A stretch of 64,000 nucleotides of DNA from an uncultured Anaerotruncus sp. (GTDB lineage: Bacteria > Bacillota > Clostridia > Oscillospirales > Acutalibacteraceae), in contig UQDL01000005.1 in the NCBI GenBank assembly GCA_900539775.1, positions 1 through 64,000 of the forward strand. The letters are read 5' to 3'. This document shows positions 17,308 to 26,486 of this stretch, in pieces (positions within the stretch are counted from its first letter, which is position 1; every line of letters starts with the position of its first letter). The notes beneath the pieces were generated by a model. It had not been told where the DNA came from and did not search any database. It saw nothing but the letters and a program-made list of their open reading frames with translations. Both the position numbers and the translations under genes were made by a program.

Positions 17308-18015
17308 TTATTCAGCAGAAGCTGCGGAACCAACCTTGCTTGGGTTGATGCGAACGCCGGGGCCCATTGTTGATGCAACAGCGCAAGATTTGATATACTG
17401 ACCCTTTGATGCAGCAGGCTTAGCCTTAATAACAGCATCAAGAAGAGCATTAAAGTTTTCAAGAAGCTTTTCTGTGCCGAAAGAAGCCTTGCCGATGGGG
17501 CAGTGGATAATGTTTGACTTATCAAGGCGGTATTCAATCTTACCGGCCTTAGCCTCAGTAACAGCCTTGGCAACATCCATAGTTACTGTGCCTGCCTTGG
17601 GAGACGGCATAAGACCGCGGGGGCCGAGAACCTTACCTAAACGGCCAACAAATCCCATCATATCAGGGCTTGCAATGGCAACATCGAAATCCATCCAGCC
17701 ACCCTGAATCTTAGTTACAAGATCAGCATCGCCAACAACATCTGCGCCTGCTTCTTCAGCAGCCTTAGCAAGATCGCCTTTTGCGAAAACAGCAACTCTT
17801 ACTGATTTACCTGTACCGTTCGGAAGAACTACAGCGCCGCGAACCTGCTGGTCTGCGTGACGAGAGTCTACACCGAGACGAATATGAACTTCGATTGTTT
17901 CGTCAAACTTTGCTTTTGCAGTCTGTACTGCAAGATCAAGTGCTTCTGCACTTTCATATAATTTAGAACGGTCAATAAGCTTTGCGCCGTCCACATAATT
18001 CTTTCCGTGTTTCAT
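17308..18015 (-). CDS. rplA: 50S ribosomal protein L1
   Basis: A 235-residue L1 with the typical KHGKNYVDGAKLIDRS start, VHIRLGVDSRHADQQVRG, the domain II segment and KAGTVTMDVAKAVTEAKAGKIEYRLDK split by GLMPSPK, and the TMGPGVRINPSK end. It binds 23S rRNA near the E site and in many bacteria represses its own operon. GGAGGTAA precedes ATG. It lies 50 nt after rplK. Confidence 0.97.
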   Translation of the reverse strand: MKHGKNYVDGAKLIDRSKLYESAEALDLAVQTAKAKFDETIEVHIRLGVDSRHADQQVRGAVVLPNGTGKSVRVAVFAKGDLAKAAEEAGADVVGDADLVTKIQGGWMDFDVAIASPDMMGFVGRLGKVLGPRGLMPSPKAGTVTMDVAKAVTEAKAGKIEYRLDKSNIIHCPIGKASFGTEKLLENFNALLDAVIKAKPAASKGQYIKSCAVASTMGPGVRINPSKVGSAASAE

Positions 18016-18065
18016 AATATAAATTACCTCCAGTGGTTAATCGGATTTTTCCTCCCACAAGGGAA

Positions 18066-18491
18066 TCAGTCTTCTACTACTATACCCATGCTGCGAGCAG
18101 TGCCTGCAATCATGCTGATTGCCGCTTCAATTGAAGCTGCGTTAAGATCGGGCATTTTTGTTTCGGCAATCTGCTGAACCTGAGCCTTTGTGATTGTGGC
18201 AACCTTATCCTTGTTCGGAACACCGGAAGCCGTTTCAATGCCGCAAGCTTTCTTAATAAGAACTGCTGCGGGCGGTGTTTTTGTGATGAAAGTGAAAGAA
18301 CGATCGTCAAATACAGTGATAACAACAGGAATAATAAGACCTGCATCATTCTTTGTTCTTTCGTTGAATTCTTTTGTGAACGACATGATGTTTACACCAT
18401 GCTGACCGAGAGCAGGACCTACCGGGGGTGCCGGAGTTGCTTTGCCTGCAGGGATTTGAAGTTTAATTAAACCTACTACCTTCTGAGCCAT
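18066..18491 (-). CDS. rplK: 50S ribosomal protein L11
   Basis: A 141-residue L11 of standard length: KLQIPAGKATPAPPVGPALG is the proline-rich N-terminal rRNA/thiostrepton-region motif, and the C-terminal rRNA-binding domain includes GTARSMGIVVED. It forms the GTPase-associated centre with 23S rRNA. AGGAGG precedes ATG. Hairpins occupy the gap to nusG upstream. Confidence 0.97.
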   Translation of the reverse strand: MAQKVVGLIKLQIPAGKATPAPPVGPALGQHGVNIMSFTKEFNERTKNDAGLIIPVVITVFDDRSFTFITKTPPAAVLIKKACGIETASGVPNKDKVATITKAQVQQIAETKMPDLNAASIEAAISMIAGTARSMGIVVED

Positions 18492-18518
18492 GAAAATTTC
18501 CTCCTAAAAATTGTGGTA

Positions 18519-18585
18519 TGGCGGGGAAGCACTCCCCTCCCACGCGCCAAAAGCGCATAATAAGCAGCATTGCTGCGAATTACCT
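18519..18585 (-). promoter_or_regulatory. Hairpin cluster between nusG and rplK
   Basis: Minus strand hairpins GCAGCA/TGCTGC, GCGC/GCGC and GGGGAGTGCTTCCCC lie in the 107-nt gap before rplK. No T-tract follows. This is a plausible L11/L1 regulatory leader, but I cannot match it to a known motif. Confidence 0.35.
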
Positions 18586-18598
18586 AAATAATAAATAA

Positions 18599-19123
18599 TC
18601 AGTCTTCAGCCTTTTCAAGCTGATCGAGTTCAAACTCAACGGACGTTTCACGCCCAAACATTGAAATAGTTACCTGCGCACTGTTTGCAGCGGTGTCAAT
18701 ACCGTCTACCGTTCCGGAGAAGCCTTCAAGCGGGCCGTCGATAACATTAACCATATCGCCGACTGCATAGCTAACCTCAACGCTGATTTTTTCAACGCCG
18801 AGCCTTTTAACCTCTTCTTCGGTGAGCGCAACAGGCTTGCTTTCCGGGCCTACAAAGCCCGTGCAGCCTCTGATGTTACGAACAACATACCAAGTATCAT
18901 CGTTCATAATCATTTTAACAAGCACATAGCCGGGGAAAATTTTTCTTTCCACTTCTTTTTTAGTGCCGTCATCTTTAATCTCAACAACCGTTTCGGTAGG
19001 AACGGAAACCTCTTGAATAAGATCGTGAAGATTTCTGTTTTCCACAACGGTTTCAATATTGCTTGCTACCTTATTTTCGTAGCCCGAAAAGGTGTGAGCA
19101 ACATACCATTTTGCTTCTTCCAT
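18599..19123 (-). CDS. nusG: Transcription termination/antitermination factor NusG
   Basis: A 174-residue NusG. The NGN domain (KWYVAHTFSGYENKVASNI, then FPGYVLVKMIMNDDTWYVVRN and GCTGFVG) binds RNA polymerase, and the C-terminal KOW domain (VGDMVNVIDGPLEGFSG) contacts NusE/S10 or Rho. ATG at 19123 is 9 nt from GGAGG; the GTG six bases upstream is too close. Second to last of the rpmG-secE-nusG group. Confidence 0.96.
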   Translation of the reverse strand: MEEAKWYVAHTFSGYENKVASNIETVVENRNLHDLIQEVSVPTETVVEIKDDGTKKEVERKIFPGYVLVKMIMNDDTWYVVRNIRGCTGFVGPESKPVALTEEEVKRLGVEKISVEVSYAVGDMVNVIDGPLEGFSGTVDGIDTAANSAQVTISMFGRETSVEFELDQLEKAED

Positions 19124-19151
19124 TAACACGAGCCTCCGTAAAAATTACAGC

Positions 19152-19556
19152 TTATTCGGCCGCCTGAGTTGCGGGTTCAGTTGCTTCTGTGGTTGCTTCC
19201 TCAGCGGCAGTTGTGCTTACAGAGGTTGTTGTGGTTGTTGACGCAAGCTCTTTAAGACCCTTCATGCCAAGTGAAAGGCCGGTATCAACAAGATAAATCG
19301 GCACGCCCGTGATGATAACTACAATAAGAACGATAACCGAATTTTTAATAACATCCTTTGCTTTGGGCCAAACTACCTTTTTACGCTCGGAATTAACACC
19401 TTTGAAGAACTTGGCCATGGATTTGAATGGATTCTTCTTTGCGGACTTTTTACTGTTTGCCTTTTTATCAGACTTGGCACTCTTAGCGGAGGCTTTATCT
19501 GCTTTTACTGCCTTTTTCTTAGGCTCTTCGGCATTAGAAGTCTTCTTATCAGCCAT
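19152..19556 (-). CDS. secE: Preprotein translocase subunit SecE, with low-complexity extensions
   Basis: A 134-residue SecE. The conserved core, FKGVNSERKKVVWPKAKDVIKN plus one transmembrane helix (about 72-92), is at residues 50-100. It is flanked by a Lys/Ala/Ser-rich N-terminal extension of about 45 residues and a Thr/Ala/Glu C-terminal tail of about 30 residues, making it roughly twice the usual Gram-positive size. It clamps SecY in the translocon. CGGAGGATAGCA precedes ATG. Confidence 0.93.
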   Translation of the reverse strand: MADKKTSNAEEPKKKAVKADKASAKSAKSDKKANSKKSAKKNPFKSMAKFFKGVNSERKKVVWPKAKDVIKNSVIVLIVVIITGVPIYLVDTGLSLGMKGLKELASTTTTTSVSTTAAEEATTEATEPATQAAE

Positions 19557-19568
19557 TGCTATCCTCCG

Positions 19569-19718
19569 TTACTTTGTTTCTCTGTGAAGAGTATGCTTTT
19601 TGCAGAACGGGCAATACTTGTTCATTTCAAGTCTGTCCGGAGTGTTCTTCTTATTCTTCATAGTGTTGTAATTACGCTGTTTGCATTCAGTGCAAGCTAA
19701 AGTTACTTTAACTCTCAT
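19569..19718 (-). CDS. rpmG: 50S ribosomal protein L33
   Basis: A short gene of 49 residues: MRVKVTLACTECKQRNY at the start and KYCPFCKKHTLHRETK at the end. The CxxC pairs (C9/C12 and C36/C39) make this the zinc-binding form of L33. GGAGGTGCC precedes ATG. It is first in the rpmG-secE-nusG-rplKA transcript, the order usual in Firmicutes. Confidence 0.95.
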   Translation of the reverse strand: MRVKVTLACTECKQRNYNTMKNKKNTPDRLEMNKYCPFCKKHTLHRETK

Positions 19719-19828
19719 TTCGGCACCTCCATTTTATTTCGATATATTGAATCTCCCTCCGAGAAGCGGCAAATTGAAACCGCTCAGAAAAAAGGGCAAA
19801 AAAATTAACCCCTTTTCGAGGTATGAAC

Positions 19829-19857
19829 AATATACCACATTGTTTCCCCACAGTCAA
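19829..19857 (-). promoter_or_regulatory. Promoter of the rpmG-secE-nusG-rplKA operon
   Basis: Minus strand TTGACT (19852-19857), 17-nt spacer, TATATT (19829-19834), followed by a 100-nt leader holding a GAGCGG/CCGCTT hairpin. Confidence 0.75.
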
Positions 19858-19876
19858 GCATTATCTCAAAAAAAGT

Positions 19877-19905
19877 TTGCATTATATATGATTTTAGTAT
19901 ATTAT
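19877..19905 (+). promoter_or_regulatory. Promoter of the flavoprotein pair
   Basis: TTGCAT (19877-19882), 17-nt spacer, TATTAT (19900-19905); divergent from the rpmG promoter. Confidence 0.55.
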
Positions 19906-19975
19906 AGTAGCGAAGTTCGGCTCGAATGCAATTCGATGCAGTCGCCGCTTCAATATGCAGCGAAAGGTTTACGCA

Positions 19976-21100
19976 ATGAACACCGTTATTATCGGCGCCG
20001 GAGCCTCAGGGCTTGCCTGCGCAATAAGGTTAAAACAAAATATTCCCAATGCCGATGTCACATTGCTTGAGCGGCTTGAAGTTCCTGGCAAAAAAATTCT
20101 TGCCACGGGAAACGGCCGCTGCAACATAACAAACACGGCTGCAAAGGGCTGCAAAACAACTTCTGCATTTTTTGAAGGGCTTGGGCTTATGCTCAGAAGC
20201 GAGGAAGACGGCAGGATTTACCCATATTCGCAAAAAGCAGAAACAGTGCTTGCCGTTTTGCTGGACAAATGTTTTGAGCTTGGCATAAATATTATCACGG
20301 ATTGCACGGCAGAACGCATTTTGCCTAATTTGACAGTGCAAACAAACAAGGGTGCATTTAAATCGGATTACACGGTTGTTTGTTGCGGCGGAAAAGCTCA
20401 AAGCGCTCTCGGCTCAAACGGCAGCGGCTATGAGCTGTTAAAAAAGCTCGGCCACGGCATCACTCCGCTTTGCCCGGCATTGGTGCAGCTGAAATCATCA
20501 AGCAAGCACACAAGGGCAATTTCCGGCACACGCACAAAATGCCGAATCGCACTTGAAATTAACGGTGAAATTAAATGCGAAGAATACGGTGAAGTGCTTT
20601 TTACGGATTACGGCCTTTCCGGAATTGCGGTTATGAACATATCACAAACAGCTGCAAAAAACTTTTCACTTCCGGAGCCGCAAAAGTGCATTGCCGTGCT
20701 TGATTTGGTGCCCGAAAAAAGCGAGGAACAGCTTTTAAAGCATATCCGAAATTTCGGAAATTTGAAAGGAATTTTAGGCACAAAGCTTGATGAAATCACA
20801 AAAAAGCAGGCAGGCGGCGATTTTGAAAAGCAGGTGCACACCGTAAAAAATTGGCGATTGATAATAACCGGCACAAAAGGATATGAAACGGCGCAAATAA
20901 CCTGCGGGGGCATACCGCTGAGTGAGCTTGACGGTTGCAAATCAAGAATTATTGACGGCCTTTACATTTGCGGCGAAACGGCAGACAGGCAATTTCCCTG
21001 CGGCGGTTTTAATTTAGACAACGCTTGGTGCGACGGAATTGCCGCAGCTAACGATATTGCCGCACGATTTTTGAAAAGCCGCAAGCCGAAGCAAAATTAA
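19976..21100 (+). CDS. HI0933/BaiN-family FAD-dependent oxidoreductase
   Basis: A 374-residue flavoprotein. VIIGAGASGLACAIRL at the N-terminus is the Rossmann FAD loop, GKKILATGNGRCNITN is the family signature, and the C-terminal GLYICGETADRQFPCGGFNLDNAWCDGIAAAND closes the FAD site. AAAGG 8 nt upstream supports ATG at 19976. Relatives include aminoacetone oxidase-like and BaiN (bile-acid ring reductase) proteins, but most are uncharacterised; the substrate is unknown. It is followed 47 nt later by a second flavoprotein gene. Confidence 0.85.
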   Translation: MNTVIIGAGASGLACAIRLKQNIPNADVTLLERLEVPGKKILATGNGRCNITNTAAKGCKTTSAFFEGLGLMLRSEEDGRIYPYSQKAETVLAVLLDKCFELGINIITDCTAERILPNLTVQTNKGAFKSDYTVVCCGGKAQSALGSNGSGYELLKKLGHGITPLCPALVQLKSSSKHTRAISGTRTKCRIALEINGEIKCEEYGEVLFTDYGLSGIAVMNISQTAAKNFSLPEPQKCIAVLDLVPEKSEEQLLKHIRNFGNLKGILGTKLDEITKKQAGGDFEKQVHTVKNWRLIITGTKGYETAQITCGGIPLSELDGCKSRIIDGLYICGETADRQFPCGGFNLDNAWCDGIAAANDIAARFLKSRKPKQN

Positions 21101-21147
21101 CAAAAAACAAACACAAATTAAAATACGGATACACAGGCAGAAAAACT

Positions 21148-22743
21148 ATGATCAGAATTAACGGAATAAGAATTTCGCTTGATGAGGATGAGTCACTCCT
21201 CAAAACAAAAGCGGCAAAGCTGCTGCGAATAAACGAAAAATACATAAACAAACTAACCATATTTAAAAAGAGCGTTGACGCAAGAAAAAAAGACGACATT
21301 CATTTTTCATATGCCGTTGATGTTGAACTCGGCCTTGACGAGGAGCAGGTGCTTTCCAAATGCAAATCGCCGAAAGCAAGCGCTGTTAAGCCTTATCACT
21401 ATGAGCTGCCGGAAAGCAAAAGGAATTCCGAATTCAGGCCGGTTATAGTTGGCTTTGGGCCGGCAGGAATGCTTGCCGGGCTGATTTTGGCCGAAGCGGG
21501 ACTGCAACCGATAATTTTTGAACGAGGCAAAAACATTGACGACAGACAAAAAGATGTTAATGATTTTTGGCAAAACCGCAGGCTTAACGAGGAATCAAAC
21601 GTTCAATTCGGCGAGGGCGGTGCAGGCACATTTTCAGACGGTAAACTGACGACCGGCATAAAAAGCCCGTTTATTCGCAAGGTGCTTGACGAATTATACG
21701 AAGCCGGTGCTCCGGAAGAAATTTTATACTCATCAAAGCCGCACATAGGCACGGACAGACTTGCAATAGTAGTTAAAAACATACGAAAAAAAATAGAAAG
21801 CCTCGGCGGCGAGGTTCGCCTTGAATGCAAAGTCGAAAAGCTTATAGTTTACAACAGCTTTGTTCAGGGACTCACCTGCTCCTGCCGCGGAGAGCTCTTT
21901 GATATGGAGGCAGACAGTGTTATAATGGCAATAGGCCACAGCGCAAGAGACACTGTTGAAATGCTTTATAACTTGGGCTGCGAAATTATTCAAAAGCCGT
22001 TTTCTGTGGGGGCAAGAATCGAACACCCGCAAAAACTGATAAACAAAGCACAATACGGCGATTTTGCAGGCAACAAAAAGCTTGGTGCGGCAGACTACAA
22101 GCTCGCATGCCATGGCTTGCACGAGCGTGGCGCTTACACTTTTTGTATGTGCCCCGGCGGCACCGTGGTGGCAGCCGCAAGTGAAAAAGGCGGCGTGATA
22201 GTAAACGGCATGAGCAGCCTTGCCCGTGACGGAGAAAACGCAAACAGTGCCTTGCTTGTGGGCATTGAGCCAAAAGATTTTCCAAGCGAACACCCGCTTG
22301 CCGGAATTTATTACCAAAGAGAAATCGAGCACAAAGCCTTTTTGCTTGCAGGCGGAGATTACAAAGCGCCGGCGCAACTTGTGGGTGATTTTTTGGCCGG
22401 AAAAGAAAGCACCGGTCTTGGAGATGTTAAGCCCACCTGCCCAACGGGAGTTACACTGACAAGCATTGAAAAATGCCTGCCGGAAAAAGTTTCCGCAACC
22501 ATGAAAAGCGCAATAATCGAAATGGATAAAAAGCTTAACGGATTTGCGCTTTATGACGCCGTGCTTACTGCGCCGGAAACAAGGAGTTCAAGCTCCGTGC
22601 GAATTTTGAGAGATGAATTTTGCCAATGCAAAATAAGCGGAATTTATCCCTGCGGAGAAGGAGCAGGCTATGCCGGCGGAATCGTTTCGGCGGCGGTAGA
22701 CGGAATTAAATGTGCGCACGCCGTTCTTGAAGATGAGCACTGA
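21148..22743 (+). CDS. FAD-dependent dehydrogenase, COG2509 type
   Basis: A 531-residue protein. An N-terminal domain of about 90 residues (INGIRISLDEDESLLKTKAA) precedes the FAD-binding VIVGFGPAGMLAGLILAEAG (about 98-117). NVQFGEGGAGTFSDGKLTTG is the family hallmark, and IYPCGEGAGYAGGIVSAAVDGIKCA ends the FAD site. These NAD(FAD)-utilising dehydrogenases are widespread in Clostridia and functionally undefined. The ribosome site is weak (CAGG). Likely cotranscribed with the upstream flavoprotein. Confidence 0.85.
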   Translation: MIRINGIRISLDEDESLLKTKAAKLLRINEKYINKLTIFKKSVDARKKDDIHFSYAVDVELGLDEEQVLSKCKSPKASAVKPYHYELPESKRNSEFRPVIVGFGPAGMLAGLILAEAGLQPIIFERGKNIDDRQKDVNDFWQNRRLNEESNVQFGEGGAGTFSDGKLTTGIKSPFIRKVLDELYEAGAPEEILYSSKPHIGTDRLAIVVKNIRKKIESLGGEVRLECKVEKLIVYNSFVQGLTCSCRGELFDMEADSVIMAIGHSARDTVEMLYNLGCEIIQKPFSVGARIEHPQKLINKAQYGDFAGNKKLGAADYKLACHGLHERGAYTFCMCPGGTVVAAASEKGGVIVNGMSSLARDGENANSALLVGIEPKDFPSEHPLAGIYYQREIEHKAFLLAGGDYKAPAQLVGDFLAGKESTGLGDVKPTCPTGVTLTSIEKCLPEKVSATMKSAIIEMDKKLNGFALYDAVLTAPETRSSSSVRILRDEFCQCKISGIYPCGEGAGYAGGIVSAAVDGIKCAHAVLEDEH

Positions 22744-22836
22744 TCAACCTTTGGCAAACTCCGCAAATTGCAAACACACGAAAAAGAAAGCTCCGGCAAC
22801 AGGCACCGAAAAAGCCAACATAAGATGAAATAAACG

Positions 22837-22872
22837 AAACGGCCTTGAGCACAAGCTCAAAGCCGTTTTAAC
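22837..22872. terminator. Terminator between flavoprotein and nucleotidyltransferase-like genes
   Basis: AAACGGC.TTGAGC-ACAA-GCTCAA.GCCGTTTT, 13 paired positions with one bulge, T-rich on the plus side and A-rich before the stem. Confidence 0.75.
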
Positions 22873-22932
22873 ATTTTATGAGATTTTGATGCACAGGCAC
22901 CGCAAACCGTGCATTATTCCGAATCGAAAAAT

Positions 22933-24186
22933 TTAAGATTGTTTGTTTTTACCGTTTTCCGTAATGTTAAGTTCCTTCAAAAGATAATTAAATTTTTCTG
23001 CCGTTTCGGCGCTTGAAAACATTTGCTTCACGGCATTCCCGGTGTGCTTTGAATGGCCGAAAATCGCTTCAAACAATCTTTGCAGCCAAGCAACAGGTGC
23101 CAGAACGGGATATTTATAGCAATAGTAAAAGCGTTCTTTCAAATATTCAACACCCGGAAAAACCCATTTGAAAAAAGCTTTAATTGAAACGGCATTTCCG
23201 TTTTTACCGCTGCTTCCCATTTCATTTCTTAAATTAACCATACCCACGCCGCCGTTATCAAAGCCGAAAACGCCGCCGGTTAAAACAACATCCGCCAACA
23301 CGGTATAAAGCTCGGCATGATTCGCATCATCAAAGGTGTAAGGAACAGAAACGGGAGTGCCAAACCATTTTTTTGAAAGTGCGATAAGCACAAGTGCGGT
23401 TTGCTTTAAGCCCATATTTTCGCATTCGTGCAGCAGTTTTTCTATATCCGTATCCGGATAATTGCGAAAGAAAATATCTATATCCATTATCATTCTTACC
23501 CCTGCACCGCCTGTTTTTAGATGCTTTGCAATGTGGGTAATAGCGTAAAGCAAATGATAAAAAGGCTTCAGTTTATAAGTAAATTCCGAGCTTTCGCTTA
23601 TGCTGCCGAAAAAATCCGAAAAATAGACCTTGCTTTGCACATTAACGCTTTCAAGCTCTGTGTGCAATTCAAATTCCTCTCCGTTATAAACCATATTGGC
23701 AACATTATGGTATTTTTTTATAATTTTAAAGCCGTTTTGCACAAGAGCATCCATAGCCTTTTGATAGTTTGCGGGGGCAATTATCGCATCGGTGTCTCCG
23801 CTTGTGCGCAGCTCCGGCACAGGATACAAAAAGCGCAATACGGCACCCTTAACAATAAGATGCGGAATTTCGGCATCACTTAAAACACTTACAAATCTTG
23901 TGATTGCCTGCATCTTTATTTCATAATTTCTGACAGTGTAGCCCAATCTTTGATTAAAAGCAGAAAGAAGCTTTCCGCCGGGGCGAAATTGCACAGGCAG
24001 CTTTTTGATTTCACTTGAAATAATTGCCGTTACGCTGTGCTTTTCGGAGAGTGAATAAATCTCTGCCCAATCGGTATTCTCAACACCGTTTGGATTTTCG
24101 CCGCTTAAATGGCAGCGAAGAAGATAAATAAAATATTCCTGCGAATTCAAAAAAACACCACACTTTCCGATTACTTTATCAATCAT
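22933..24186 (-). CDS. Nucleotidyltransferase-like family protein
   Basis: About 417 residues. The segment PHLIVKGAVLRFLYPVPELR followed by SGDTDAII (about residues 125-155) is the G-x-x-(6-15)-D-x-D type core of the uncharacterised nucleotidyltransferase family related to Pfam NTP_transf_5. The later LKTGGAGVRMIMDIDIFF matches the family's second motif. These proteins often sit in polysaccharide or lasso-peptide-like clusters, with unknown nucleotide transfer. The start is uncertain: ATG 24186 or TTG 24210, neither with a ribosome site. It is monocistronic and convergent with the flavoproteins. Confidence 0.72.
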   Translation of the reverse strand: MIDKVIGKCGVFLNSQEYFIYLLRCHLSGENPNGVENTDWAEIYSLSEKHSVTAIISSEIKKLPVQFRPGGKLLSAFNQRLGYTVRNYEIKMQAITRFVSVLSDAEIPHLIVKGAVLRFLYPVPELRTSGDTDAIIAPANYQKAMDALVQNGFKIIKKYHNVANMVYNGEEFELHTELESVNVQSKVYFSDFFGSISESSEFTYKLKPFYHLLYAITHIAKHLKTGGAGVRMIMDIDIFFRNYPDTDIEKLLHECENMGLKQTALVLIALSKKWFGTPVSVPYTFDDANHAELYTVLADVVLTGGVFGFDNGGVGMVNLRNEMGSSGKNGNAVSIKAFFKWVFPGVEYLKERFYYCYKYPVLAPVAWLQRLFEAIFGHSKHTGNAVKQMFSSAETAEKFNYLLKELNITENGKNKQS

Positions 24187-24253
24187 AGCAGAATAAACAT
24201 TATAATTCAATTTAATTTTTTATTTTGTTATACATATTTATATGTAAATCATA

Positions 24254-24282
24254 TTGAACAACAGCGCTCTTTTTGTTATAAT
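24254..24282 (+). promoter_or_regulatory. Promoter of the GH43-like gene cluster
   Basis: TTGAAC (24254-24259), 17-nt spacer, TATAAT (24277-24282), 18 nt before the start codon. Confidence 0.7.
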
Positions 24283-24300
24283 TCAAGCGGTGAATGATAA

Positions 24301-25188
24301 ATGAATTCTAACAAAACCTATTATCTGTTTTGCTATTTTACCGGCAACGAGCCCGAAAATGAAAGTGCGCATTTTGCGATTTCAAACAACGGGTTTGATT
24401 TTGAAGCCGTAAACGGCGGCAAAAAAATTATTGAACAAAAGCTTGGCAAGAAATGCTGCCGCGATCCTTTTATTTTAAGGAAAGAGAACGGCGGCTTCAT
24501 TATTATTGCAACCGACATGAAATGCCGAGACGGCTGGAACAGCAATTGCAGCATTGTTGTGTGGGAAAGCAGTGATTTAATAAACTGGCACAGCGAAAGA
24601 ATAATTGATTTTTCAAAAATCAAGGGCTGCGAAACGGCAGACAGAGTTTGGGCGCCGGAGGCTTTATTTGATAAAAAGCGCAAAGAATATATGATATATT
24701 GGTCGCACCACAACAAAGGAAGTGAGCCCACTGTTATTCGCTTTGCATACACAAAGGATTTTTGCAGCCTCACAACTGCTCCGAGCCTGCTTTTTGCGCC
24801 GAAAAGCGGAAAAGACGGAATTGATGCAGATATAATAGAAAAGGGCGGCAAATACTATCTTTACTATAAAGATGAATATGAAAAAACAATTTGCATTGCA
24901 ATTTCAGATGAAATTTCCGGTCCATACACAGAGGCAAAGCCAAGAAGAGCCTGCAACACAAATATTCATCTTGAAGGAAACTGCATCTACCCTCTTCCCG
25001 GAAAAGATGAATATATAATGATTGCGGATAAATATGTTGACGGCGGCTACTATATGCAAAAAACAAGCGACATGCTGCATTTTTGCGAGGTGCCGGCAAA
25101 ACAATTTTCACTAAATGAGCTTCACCCAAGGCACGGTTCCGTGCTTGAAATATCCGAAAAGGAATACAATGCGCTCAAAGCGCTTTAG
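24301..25188 (+). CDS. GH43-like five-bladed propeller glycosidase
   Basis: A 295-residue cytoplasmic beta-propeller protein. RDPFILRKENGGFIIIATD, the segment around DLINWHSER, VWAPEALFD, YMIYWSH and GIDADIIEKGGKYYLYYKD follow the blade order of GH43 enzymes (arabinofuranosidases and xylosidases). The RDPF aspartate and the VWAPE acidic residue fit catalytic positions, but I cannot assign the full triad. GGTGA precedes ATG. No signal peptide. First of three same-strand genes; the next two encode membrane-anchored surface proteins. Confidence 0.75.
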   Translation: MNSNKTYYLFCYFTGNEPENESAHFAISNNGFDFEAVNGGKKIIEQKLGKKCCRDPFILRKENGGFIIIATDMKCRDGWNSNCSIVVWESSDLINWHSERIIDFSKIKGCETADRVWAPEALFDKKRKEYMIYWSHHNKGSEPTVIRFAYTKDFCSLTTAPSLLFAPKSGKDGIDADIIEKGGKYYLYYKDEYEKTICIAISDEISGPYTEAKPRRACNTNIHLEGNCIYPLPGKDEYIMIADKYVDGGYYMQKTSDMLHFCEVPAKQFSLNELHPRHGSVLEISEKEYNALKAL

Positions 25189-25214
25189 TATAAAAATATC
25201 AGTTGAGGTAAGAT

Positions 25215-26468
25215 ATGGAAGATAATTATAATTTTGAGCTTTTTGAAGCAGATAAGCTGAAACAAGCGGTTAATGACGAAAACAGCGAAACTCAAAATAA
25301 CTTTCACGATGAAACAGAGGCAGAAACCGCAAAAGAAAAGAAAAAGAAATCGGCAAAAAAAGCAAAGGCAATAATCATAATTTGTGCGGTGCTTGCTTGC
25401 ATGATCATTGCGGCGGCAATCACATTGATTTATCCTTTGCTCTCGGCAAAGCATTCGCCGGACAGGTTTGTTGCATCCTATGTTAGCAATGTTATAGACG
25501 GAAATTGGGCAAAAGTTTACAAAAACTCGCCGTTTTTCAATTCGCCGTTTATAACACAGGAAAGCTTTGTTGAATATTGCAAAGCCAATCCTGACGCCTT
25601 TGCGATTAACAAATCCAAAATCGCGGATTATAAAATTGAAAGAGACAGAAAAGACGGTGATATAAACTATTACAGCATGAATTATATCACGGAAGACGGC
25701 GAACAAGGTGTTTATTATATCACACTGCAAATGACAAAAAACGGATTTTACAAATACGACACCTATAAGGCCGTTCCCATAGAGGACATAATCACAAGAG
25801 CAGTTATATATGCACCGCAAGGCACGGAAATTGCGTTAAACGGAAAAGAAGTTAAAAGCACAAATATCATCACCCCAACATCTGCACCGGGAACAAATGA
25901 ACTGAGCTATGCAGAATATAAATCCGATTATCTTTTTGCAGGCTCATATGAAATAACGGCGAAAAACGAAGCCGGGCTTGATTATGCCCAAACGGCGGAC
26001 ATCAGCAGCGGCAACAACATCTTTTATGTTGCGCTTGAGGTTGACGAAAGCACAGCGCTTTATGACCGCACAAAAGGAGCAATAGAGACGCTTTATCAGG
26101 GCGCAATTAAAAACAGCATCAACACAGACGATCTTGGAATTTCAAAATCCTTTGACGGCGATAAGTTTTTAGCAGTGCTGAAAAATGCCGAGGACGAGGT
26201 ATATTACACAAACGAAAACTTAGAGGTTTCCGATTTTGAAATAACAAACGCAAAATGCGAAAAAAGCAGCAGCGATAAAACATATATAAGCTATAATTCA
26301 AACGGTGAAACAGACATAACAATAACCTTTGACTATAAATACACCCTCTCAAACAAGGTTGATAACACATCGGAAGAAAAAACAAACACAGGCTTTGCAA
26401 CGGTAAAATTCGTTTATCAAAACTCCGCATATGTGATAGACAATATTGCAAGCCGTGCGGAATTTTAA
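25215..26468 (+). CDS. Membrane-anchored TcaA-like extracellular protein
   Basis: A 417-residue protein. A charged cytoplasmic N-terminus of 50 residues, ending in a Lys cluster, precedes one transmembrane helix (about 51-76). The outside part begins with an NTF2-like segment (SPDRFVASYVSNVIDGNWAKVYKNSP), then a beta domain with YAPQGTEIALNGKEV and SYEITAKNEAG, and ends in another NTF2-like domain (about 290-417). This order resembles TcaA/YvbJ-type proteins, though the usual N-terminal zinc ribbon is missing. Function unknown; envelope stress or wall-binding roles are known for relatives. It lies 27 nt after the GH43-like gene. Confidence 0.62.
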   Translation: MEDNYNFELFEADKLKQAVNDENSETQNNFHDETEAETAKEKKKKSAKKAKAIIIICAVLACMIIAAAITLIYPLLSAKHSPDRFVASYVSNVIDGNWAKVYKNSPFFNSPFITQESFVEYCKANPDAFAINKSKIADYKIERDRKDGDINYYSMNYITEDGEQGVYYITLQMTKNGFYKYDTYKAVPIEDIITRAVIYAPQGTEIALNGKEVKSTNIITPTSAPGTNELSYAEYKSDYLFAGSYEITAKNEAGLDYAQTADISSGNNIFYVALEVDESTALYDRTKGAIETLYQGAIKNSINTDDLGISKSFDGDKFLAVLKNAEDEVYYTNENLEVSDFEITNAKCEKSSSDKTYISYNSNGETDITITFDYKYTLSNKVDNTSEEKTNTGFATVKFVYQNSAYVIDNIASRAEF

Positions 26469-26486
26469 CGGCAGGAGGTAATAATT

